DNA of 17,322 nucleotides from Gammaproteobacteria bacterium (GTDB lineage Bacteria > Pseudomonadota > Gammaproteobacteria > Steroidobacterales > GCA-2729495). The stretch is taken from assembly GCA_030429685.1 (NCBI GenBank), contig JAUIEY010000022.1, positions 1 through 17,322 of the forward strand. Reading direction: 5' to 3'. Position 1 is the stretch's first letter. Each line of letters begins with the position of its first letter. Made by a program: the position numbers and the translations under genes. The notes beneath the pieces were generated by a model, which searched no databases, was not told the DNA's origin, and saw nothing but the letters and a program-made list of their open reading frames with translations. This document shows positions 7,533 to 14,800 of the stretch, one piece after another.

Positions 7533-8470
7533 GTCGCCGCTCCCAGCCGGGCGGCGTAATAGGCAGCGATCTCGTCCCAGGCAGCTGCCTCGTCCCAGCC
7601 CAGCGCAGCGTCGTCAGGCCGGTCGGTGTTGTAGCGGCTCAGCGGCTCGGGAAAATCAGTCTGCGTCAGCAATTCGAGCTCGCAGGCGAGTGGCAGTCTG
7701 GCACGCATGGCCGCCGCAAAGCGCTGCGCAAATTCGCCCTGGGTTTCAACGTAGCCACTGGGGTTCAGGCGGCCGGGCGCGGCACCGGCCACCAGCTGTT
7801 CGGCATAGTTGCGATAAGCAAGTGCCAGCAGCGACACATGTATGTTGTCGCGTACATAGTCGGGTGTATTCACCGCGGGCGTGTTGCCGGCAAACCAGTT
7901 TTTCATCAGGTACGCGGTAAAGCGCGGTTCTTCATAGGGGCCGAAAGGATTAGGGATAACAAACTTGCCGAACTTCAGACCCGCCGCCTGAGCGTAGTAG
8001 CGAAAAACCTGGTAGGTCATACCTTTGGACAAACCATACGGCGAGAATGCATGCAAATCGTCGGCGCCTGCGCCTTCGTCGTTTTCGAATACCGAACCGG
8101 TCAGCACCAGGGTGCCATGCTGCTCGCTCAGCGTGCGGAGTATCGCTGCGACACTGCGGGTGTTGTTTGCCAGCGCAGCGCCGATATCAAAATCTTCACT
8201 GCGGTAAGCCGTGACATCGGCCGCGTGATGGCAGAGCAGATCGAACTTTTCCGCGTGCAGCAACTGCATAAAATCGGCGTCGCCGAAAGCACAGCCAAAT
8301 ACGCCACGCGAATGTTCCAGCGCCATGGCAACCCGCTCACGGCGCAGTTCATCAGGATAGGCCGCAGCCGGCTGGCGGAAAGTAGCCACCACTTCATGGC
8401 CGGCACGCGCCAGCTCGCGGACGAACCAGCTGCCCGTAAAGGAACTGCCGCCGGTGAACAGAATCTTCAT
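7529..8470 (-). CDS. NAD(P)-dependent epimerase/dehydratase (extended SDR, sugar nucleotide)
   Basis: An extended short-chain dehydrogenase of 313 residues. FTGGSSFTGSW (5-15) is the Rossmann glycine motif, HHAAD (81-85) matches the usual HLAA segment, TGS at 124-126 supplies the catalytic Ser/Thr region, and Y145-xxx-K149 (YGLSK) is the active-site pair. NPFGPYEEPRFTAYLMKNW is a substrate-domain segment typical of nucleotide-sugar epimerases, dehydratases and 4-ketoreductases. The expected substrate is a CDP-4-keto-6-deoxysugar, given rfbF nearby, and the enzyme might reduce or epimerise it; the exact reaction cannot be read. The start ATG 8470 lies 31 bases after the RmlC-like gene, with only a weak ribosome site. 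Confidence 0.9.
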   Translation of the reverse strand: MKILFTGGSSFTGSWFVRELARAGHEVVATFRQPAAAYPDELRRERVAMALEHSRGVFGCAFGDADFMQLLHAEKFDLLCHHAADVTAYRSEDFDIGAALANNTRSVAAILRTLSEQHGTLVLTGSVFENDEGAGADDLHAFSPYGLSKGMTYQVFRYYAQAAGLKFGKFVIPNPFGPYEEPRFTAYLMKNWFAGNTPAVNTPDYVRDNIHVSLLALAYRNYAEQLVAGAAPGRLNPSGYVETQGEFAQRFAAAMRARLPLACELELLTQTDFPEPLSRYNTDRPDDAALGWDEAAAWDEIAAYYAARLGAAT

Positions 8471-8501
8471 GCCTGCCGCTCGCTGTGTTCAGCGACTCGC
8501 A

Positions 8502-9068
8502 TCAATCCTGCGTGTCCGCCGGCTGGCCGGTGTGCCAGACCGGGTCAAAGTCGCGCTGGTCGCGATCTTTGTCAGACAGCACCGCTGGTTCAACAGGCCA
8601 TTCGATGGCAAAGCGCGGGTCATTCCAGCGAATACCGCGCTCGTGATCCGGGGCATACGCTGCGTCGACAAAATAAAAAGCTTCCGTGTCATCGTGCAGG
8701 GTGATGAAGCCATGCGCAAAACCTTTGGGCACATACATCATACGCCGGTTTTCCGCCGACAGTTCGGCGCCGAAGTGCTGGCCGAAAGTTGGTGATTCCG
8801 GGCGCAGGTCCAGAATAACGTCCCACAGCGAACCGCGTATGCAGCGCACCAGTTTGGTTTCGGCATGCGGCGCCAGCTGGTAGTGCATGCCGCGCAGAGT
8901 GCCTGTGTCGGCGCTCAGGGAGTTGTTGACCTGCACGAACCGCGAAGCCAGCCCCTGCGCGGCGAATTCCCGTTCGCAAAATGCACGGGCGAAAAAACCG
9001 CGGTCATCGCCAAGCTTGTCCAGATCAATCAGATAAGCGCCTGCCAGCGGAGTCGGTATGAACTGCAT
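8502..9068 (-). CDS. RmlC-type dTDP-4-dehydrorhamnose 3,5-epimerase family protein
   Basis: A 188-residue cupin-fold sugar epimerase, the normal family size. DDRGFFAR (21-28), NNSLS, TLRGMHYQ (57-64, with H62 as the expected base), KLVRCIRGSLWDVILDLR (72-89) and YVPKGFAHGF (112-121) are all present. Aromatic residues near 131-138 match the region of the catalytic acid Tyr. Together these indicate an active 3-, 5- or 3,5-epimerase on a 4-keto-6-deoxy nucleotide sugar. No rmlA, rmlB or rmlD is present, while a CDP-glucose synthase is, so a CDP-linked substrate is more likely than dTDP-rhamnose; hence no rfbC/rmlC symbol is assigned. GAGG lies seven bases before ATG 9068 and overlaps the stop of the preceding SDR gene, only nine bases away. 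Confidence 0.92.
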   Translation of the reverse strand: MQFIPTPLAGAYLIDLDKLGDDRGFFARAFCEREFAAQGLASRFVQVNNSLSADTGTLRGMHYQLAPHAETKLVRCIRGSLWDVILDLRPESPTFGQHFGAELSAENRRMMYVPKGFAHGFITLHDDTEAFYFVDAAYAPDHERGIRWNDPRFAIEWPVEPAVLSDKDRDQRDFDPVWHTGQPADTQD

Positions 9069-9077
9069 AGTCGGGCC

Positions 9078-10121
9078 TCAGGTCCAGCGCAGCTGTTCGG
9101 TCAGCCGGCCGTCCGCAATGTGTTTTTCCAGTACCTTCAGACGCATGAATTGTGATGCCCTGAAGTTGGCGTCGCTGAATTGCATGGCTTCAAGCCCTGC
9201 CTTGATTTCACTGATGGCCTGTTCGAGGCTGACCTGCGGCTGATGCCTGGGAGCCAGCGATTCGTAAAGTGAAAAGTCAACGCGGTAGGAGCGTTTGTCC
9301 GGCGGTGCGTCGGTGTTGATGCTGACGCTGGTGCCCGGCACAGCCTGGGCCACGGCTTCCGCCAGCTCGCTGACCTGATAGTTCCATTCTGCACACCCGA
9401 CATTCACTGCCAGGTAATTGCCGCCTTCCGCCGGGTCGCGGGTCAGCGCCCATTCCATGGAGCGCGCCATGTCTTTTACATCAATCAGTGGCCGCCATGG
9501 AGAACCGTCACTGAGCACCGTAATTTCCTTGCTGGCGATGGCGCAGGCTACAAAGTCATTGAGTACCAGATCCAGCCGGATGCGATCCGACCAGCCGCAG
9601 GCGGTAGAGAAGCGCAGCGCCGTAATCGTCATGTCAGAGTCGCCCAGCTCGGCGAGTGCCTGCTCGGTAGCCACCTTGGACCGCGAATAGGCCGTCAGGG
9701 GATTCAGTTCATCGCTTTCACGGCGCGGTCCGCCCTCGGCGAATCCGTACATGCTGCAGCTGGATGCAAACACAAAACGTTTCACGCCGTGCTGCAAGGC
9801 TTTTTCCGCAATGGCCTTGCTGGAGGCGTAGTTGATGTCTTCGGTAACCTGCTCGTAGCGTTTGCCCATCGGGTCATTCGATATGGCGGCCAGATGTATC
9901 ACCGCATCCACATCATCCAGCAGTTCGCCGGGAAGTTCGCGCACGTCGCCCCAGTGCTGGGCAACCAGCATGGTTTCCGGCAGACAGTCAGCTCCGGTCA
10001 GGCAGTGCGCAAAGTAGCCGCTGTCGTAACCCACAATCTGGATGCCAGGCAATGCCTGATGCATGTGCCGGTATACCTGTGGCCCTATGTATCCGGTGTT
10101 ACCGGTAATCAGTAGTTTCAT
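9078..10121 (-). CDS. NAD-dependent sugar epimerase/dehydratase (extended SDR)
   Basis: A 347-residue extended SDR protein. LITGNTGYIG (4-13) is the nucleotide-binding motif, VIHLAAISNDPMG (74-86) is the conserved core, FASSCSMYG (118-126) contains the catalytic serine region, and Y145-xxx-K149 (YSRSK) is the active site. LNDFVACAI and DGSPWRPLIDVKDMARS are substrate-domain hallmarks of a widely distributed nucleotide-sugar SDR group often found beside RmlC-like and cytidylyltransferase genes. It lacks the N-terminus expected of RfbG (CDP-glucose 4,6-dehydratase), so it is probably a later-acting epimerase or reductase, although a dehydratase role cannot be excluded. It starts 58 bases after the metallo-hydrolase gene and is followed closely by the RmlC-like gene. 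Confidence 0.9.
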   Translation of the reverse strand: MKLLITGNTGYIGPQVYRHMHQALPGIQIVGYDSGYFAHCLTGADCLPETMLVAQHWGDVRELPGELLDDVDAVIHLAAISNDPMGKRYEQVTEDINYASSKAIAEKALQHGVKRFVFASSCSMYGFAEGGPRRESDELNPLTAYSRSKVATEQALAELGDSDMTITALRFSTACGWSDRIRLDLVLNDFVACAIASKEITVLSDGSPWRPLIDVKDMARSMEWALTRDPAEGGNYLAVNVGCAEWNYQVSELAEAVAQAVPGTSVSINTDAPPDKRSYRVDFSLYESLAPRHQPQVSLEQAISEIKAGLEAMQFSDANFRASQFMRLKVLEKHIADGRLTEQLRWT

Positions 10122-10179
10122 AAATCCGTTATTCCATTAACAGTTACGTCGGCAAATGCTGCCGCGTTTACTTCAATAG

Positions 10180-11520
10180 TTACAAGGGACGCGCCTGCGC
10201 TCCGGTCTCCCGGTTCATGGCGCACGCAACCCAAAGGTATTCAAACAGCGGCAGCCGGCCATCCGGGTACACTTCGCGAAAGCGGCCGTTGATCTGCAAT
10301 GACTCACCGCCCCATAAAAACTTGAACGCGAACATAAGCGCTGCGGATGACAATTCAATGTCGCAGTCGTCCCGTTGCCGCATACTGATTTCGAGCCCGT
10401 TGATCAGGCTGTAGTCGAGACTTTGGCCGGCATCGGTTAGCCAGATACGCGCCGGACGCACCCGCATCATCAGCAGTGACCCGACTGCTGCCAGCCAGCC
10501 ACGCCATGGTGATTCCGCATGCAGCCGGTGTTGATGCGCAGCGTTCAGTCGCGCCGCATTGATGCGCAGGCGCAGTGGCGTGCGCTGCTGTTTTACCGCG
10601 GCGCCAAAGCGTTCGGCAGCCTGTTGCAGTTCAGGGATCGGCACGCTGGCGCTGACGGCGCGCTCGCGTTGTTGCAGCGATTCCATGTCGGCGGCGTAGT
10701 GCGCAATTGCGCTGCTGTTATCAATTCTGTCACCGATGGCCCAGCTGTCGCCCGGATACAGTACCACCGGCTGCGCTGAACTTTGCGCTTCGATAACGGC
10801 GGCCGCGTCACTGACCGGCCGCAGCGCGGAATTCATGTAGGCATTCTCCTCATGGCAGAACCACACAAAGCTGGCGAAGGGCACTACGTATCTGGCATGC
10901 AGCGTATTGGCCTGTCTTACGACCCGGTCAAGCATAGCCTGCGCGCCGGCCTTACGTCGCTCCAGGTCTTCCGGGTTGCCATCCCACGAGGAAATGGAAA
11001 ACTGGGTCAGCAACACGTCCACGTCGCCGGTGGCAGCGTGCAGAGCGTCCACCTGCTCCTGCCGGACAGCCTGACAATCGTTCAGGTTCAAAACCGTGCC
11101 TTCGGGTGTGCGCGCCAGTAACCAGGAATCATCTGAGCCTTCCCAGACGTCACAGCGGATATCGAACCCGGGCGCAAGCTGCAGCCACTCGCCGGAGTGC
11201 AGTTCCAGCACATTGGAAAAGCCCAGCTGGGCGCAGAATTCCACGACCTTGCGGTCGCTGCTGGCATGGAACAATACTGTGATGTTGTCGCGCAGTTCCT
11301 CCGGAATCATTGCCAGTGTGCGCGGGCTGAAATGATCCGGATGCTCATGCGAATACCAGATGTGGGTAACGGACGCGAAATCCTCGGGCGTAAATACCGG
11401 TTCAGCAAGCAATGCCCAGCCGTCATCGAATGCGGTACCGGCGAGCCAGGGGTCGCACAGCAAATGCACCGGGTCGCGGCGCAGGACAACGCTCGCATGG
11501 CAGACAAATTCGATTTTCAT
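10180..11520 (-). CDS. Metallo-beta-lactamase-fold hydrolase, UlaG-like
   Basis: A 446-residue protein whose first half is a metallo-beta-lactamase fold. H58-E-H60-P-D62-H63 (SHEHPDHF) is the metal-binding motif, preceded by LLCDPWLAG (20-28), which supplies the conserved Asp of the UlaG/CMP-sialate-hydroxylase-like branch. LNLNDCQA and LLTQFSISSWDGNP continue the fold. The C-terminal 150 or so residues are not recognised; MFAFKFLWGGESLQINGRF suggests a lipid- or sterol-carrier-like beta sheet, at low confidence. It heads the minus-strand sugar operon and diverges from the NRPS across a 294-base gap, so the two may be co-regulated. Possible roles are hydrolysis of an ester, lactone or thioester in the pathway, including release from the NRPS, which has no thioesterase. 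That role is inference only. Confidence 0.85.
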   Translation of the reverse strand: MKIEFVCHASVVLRRDPVHLLCDPWLAGTAFDDGWALLAEPVFTPEDFASVTHIWYSHEHPDHFSPRTLAMIPEELRDNITVLFHASSDRKVVEFCAQLGFSNVLELHSGEWLQLAPGFDIRCDVWEGSDDSWLLARTPEGTVLNLNDCQAVRQEQVDALHAATGDVDVLLTQFSISSWDGNPEDLERRKAGAQAMLDRVVRQANTLHARYVVPFASFVWFCHEENAYMNSALRPVSDAAAVIEAQSSAQPVVLYPGDSWAIGDRIDNSSAIAHYAADMESLQQRERAVSASVPIPELQQAAERFGAAVKQQRTPLRLRINAARLNAAHQHRLHAESPWRGWLAAVGSLLMMRVRPARIWLTDAGQSLDYSLINGLEISMRQRDDCDIELSSAALMFAFKFLWGGESLQINGRFREVYPDGRLPLFEYLWVACAMNRETGAQARPL

Positions 11521-11814
11521 GGCAATGGTCGCAGTGGCTTCAGGGGCAGTTTGTCGCGTTATTCTTGTTTTCCGCCTTAGTCTTATGTTTTATGACCGCG
11601 AGCAGGGGTATATTGTGCGGGAAATAAGCGTTTGGTGGCATGACGAAGTTCACATTGCAGATTGGAGCGGCTTACCAATAAGCCATGAATAGTCCATTCG
11701 GCGGCATTATGATAAACCCAGATGTTGATGCTGGTCACACAGTTGCAACGGCTTCTGCGGCACAATGGCATGGTTTCGGCAACCCATAACGATAATAACA
11801 ACGCAGGTTGATTG
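11521..11814. promoter_or_regulatory. Divergent control region between metallo-hydrolase and NRPS genes
   Basis: This gap is visibly more AT-rich than its flanks and should hold promoters for both genes. An inverted repeat GGCTTA-CCAA-TAAGCC (11669-11684) is followed on the plus strand by TATGAT (11708-11713), close to a -10 hexamer but without a good -35. A regulator bound to the repeat would sit just upstream of that promoter. The NRPS ribosome site GCAGG lies seven bases before ATG 11815. Two short open frames (11585-11692, 35 codons; 11685-11789, 34 codons) lack ribosome sites and are not called as genes. Confidence 0.4.
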
Positions 11815-14800
11815 ATGAGTGCCCATACCGCTAGTGCCTGCCCGCTGACGCCTACCCAGCAGGGCATGCTGTTCCACCATCTCAGTGACCCGCAATCCGG
11901 GGTCGATATTGAGCAGATCGTTTGTACCCTGAACGAGTCGCTTGATACTGAATTGTTCCAGCAGGCCTGGAATCACGTTATTGCCCGGCACCCGGCTCTG
12001 CGTACCCGTTTTCAGTGGGAGGATGTTGACGAGCCGTGCCAGCTTGCCGAACCGGAAGTTTTTGTTTCCCTGCGCACTGAAGACTGGCGTCAGCGGCCTG
12101 CCGCGGCGCGCGCCGCGGCGCTGGATGATTTTCTGGACGAGGAACGCAGTCGCGGCTTCGACCTGCGCGAGGCGCCGTGCCTGCGCATCGCTGCCTTCCG
12201 CAATGGCGAGCAGGACTGGTCTGTCGTCTGGACCTTCCACCACATCATTTGCGATGGCCGCTCGTTCCCGCTGGTGCTCGGCGAGGTATTCGCCTGTTAT
12301 GACGCATTGCTAAATGGCAGCGCCGTTGCAACAGGAACAGCCGCCGATTTCGCAGATCATGCGCGGCATGTCAGCAGCCTGCCGCAGGATGCGGCTGAGG
12401 CCTTCTGGCGCGAGCGTCTGACCGGTTTTGCTGCGGCTACCGCGCTGGCCGCACCCGCGGTGGCAGGTCGGCCCGACGGCCGCGGTCATGCCGAGGTGAT
12501 ACTGCCGCAGGCGCTGACTGCGGACCTGCAGGCTCTCGCGGCGGCTCAGCAGTGTTCGCTGAATACCGTGGTGCAGGGCGCCTGGGCTTTGTTGCTCGGG
12601 CGATGGGCCGGTGAAGCGGACGTGGTGTTCGGCGCCACGCGCGCCGGTCGCGCCGGCACGGTCGAGAATACCGCGGCCATGGTCGGCTGTCTGATTAATA
12701 CGCTGCCGGTGCGCGCGCGGCTGGATGCCGACCTGAATATCGGGGCATGGCTGCAGCAGCTGCGTGACAGCGAACGCGAAGTTCGCCCGCATGACCAGTC
12801 ACCGCTGATGGCGGTGCAGGGCTGGTCAGAAGTCGGCGCCGGCCAGCCACTATTTGAAAGCCTGATTGTTTACGATCATCAGACCCTCGACGGACAGATG
12901 AAAGCGCTGGGCGATGCTTTTGCTGACCGGCATTTCCAGCTGCTGGAGCGCACCAATTATCCGCTGACCCTGTATGCCTATGGCGAGTCCGGCGGACTGG
13001 TTCTGAAGCTTGCCTATGATGAACCGCGTTTTGATGCAGCGCTGGCGGATCGTCTGCTGGCCGGGCTGACCCATATACTTGAAACCATTGCTGCCGATGT
13101 TGACGCGCCGCTTAGCGCAGTGCAGCTGATGGCGGCGGATGAAATGCAGCGCTTGCTGCACGACTGGAACGACACCGCCACGGACTACCCTGAGCAACTC
13201 TGCATTCATCAGGCTATCGAAGCCCAGGCAGAGCAGACACCGACAGCTACGGCACTGGTGTACCGCGATACTGAAATCAGCTACAGCGAACTGAACAGTC
13301 GCGCCAATCGGCTTGCCTATTACCTGCTGGGGCTGGGCGTCGGACCGGATGTGCCGGTGGCGCTGTGCGCGGAACGCGGCATTGAGCTCATGGTGGCATT
13401 GCTGGCCATTCATAAGGCCGGTGGTGCGTATTTGCCATTGGACCCCGCTTATCCGCGTGATCGCCTGACGTTCATGATTGAGGATGCCGAGGCGCCGGTG
13501 TTGCTGACGCAGTCGCACCTTGAACATCTGCTTGGCGGTCATCGCGCCCAGGTGGTATTGCTGGATGACGACACGGTTTATGCCGGCCGGCCGGCACACA
13601 ACCCGAGTGGCCGGGTCGATTCGGCCAGCCTGGCTTATCTGATTTACACCTCAGGCTCGACCGGCAAGCCCAAGGGCGTGATGCTCGAGCATCGCAACGT
13701 GCAGAACTTTTTTACCGCCATGGATGCAAAAGTCCCGCTGGCGGGCGACGGTGATTCACCGGGTACCTGGCTGGCCGTCACAAGTCTGTCATTTGATATT
13801 TCGGTGCTGGAATTGCTGTGGACGCTGGCACGCGGGTTCCGGGTGGTAATCCACGAAGACCAGCAGCGTGCGGCTGCCGGTGCGGCGCGCGGCGGCAAGC
13901 ACGCCGACAAGCCGATTGATTTCAGTCTGATGTATTTTTCCAGCGCTGACACGGCCGGTGACGACAAGTACCGGCTGCTGCTGGAAGGCGCCAAATTCGC
14001 CGACCAGCATGGTTTTGATTCGGTCTGGACCCCGGAACGGCACTTCCATGAGTTCGGCGGGCTGTATCCCAACCCGTCACAAACCGCGACTGCGGTTGCC
14101 ATGGTGACCGAGCGGATCAAGCTGCGGGCCGGCAGTGTGGTGAGTGCGCTGCATCACCCGGCACGGATCGCCGAGGAATGGGCCGTGGTAGACAATTTAT
14201 CGCACGGCCGCGTTGGCATTGCGTTTGCTGCCGGCTGGCAGCCGCGCGATTTCGTGTTGCGGCCGGAAAATTTTGGCAACCGCGATGTGGTGTTCGAAAA
14301 CATCGACATCATTCAGCGCCTCTGGAGGGGCGAGGAAGTGGAGTTTGCCGGGCCGAACGAGCAAACACTGCCGGTACGTACGCTGCCGAGTCCGGTGCAG
14401 AAAACACTGCCGTTCTGGCTGACTGCTGCAGGTGCGCCGGATACTTTCCGCAATGCCGGCCGGCTCGGTGCCGGTGTGCTGACCCATTTGCTGGGCCAGT
14501 CCATGGAAGAGCTGGCCGAGAAACTGGAGATTTATCGCACGGCCTGGCGCGAAGCCGGCCACGCCGGCAACGGCCATGTCACCCTGATGCTGCACACCTT
14601 TATCGGCGATGACGTGGAGTCAGTGCGCGATACCGTGCGTCGCCCGATGATGAATTACCTGGGTTCGTCACTGGGGCTGGTTAAAGGATTCGCACAGAGC
14701 TGGACGGCGTTCAAAAAACGCGCCGACGGTTCCACTAATGTAGATGTGGATTTGAATTCACTGACCGACGAGGAAATGGAAGGACTGCTCGAGTATTCTT

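Noticed and set aside
7523..8704. Long plus-strand open frame of 393 codons
   Set aside because: It lies antisense to the second SDR gene and the RmlC-like gene, both of which have clear family motifs. Its translation shows no domain; in GC-rich DNA such shadow frames are expected.
8502..9068. Canonical dTDP-rhamnose pathway gene rfbC/rmlC
   Set aside because: None of rmlA, rmlB or rmlD is present and the only nucleotidyltransferase is the CDP-glucose type, so the gene is called only at family level.
11766..11781. Sigma-54 type promoter (TGGCATG-GTTT-CGGCA)
   Set aside because: The -24 half is good and the GG-to-GC spacing is right, but the -12 half lacks the TT of TTGC and the site is very close to the NRPS start. 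Probably chance.
11812..11814. TTG start for the NRPS
   Set aside because: ATG follows immediately at 11815 with a well-spaced GCAGG, so the ATG is the natural start.
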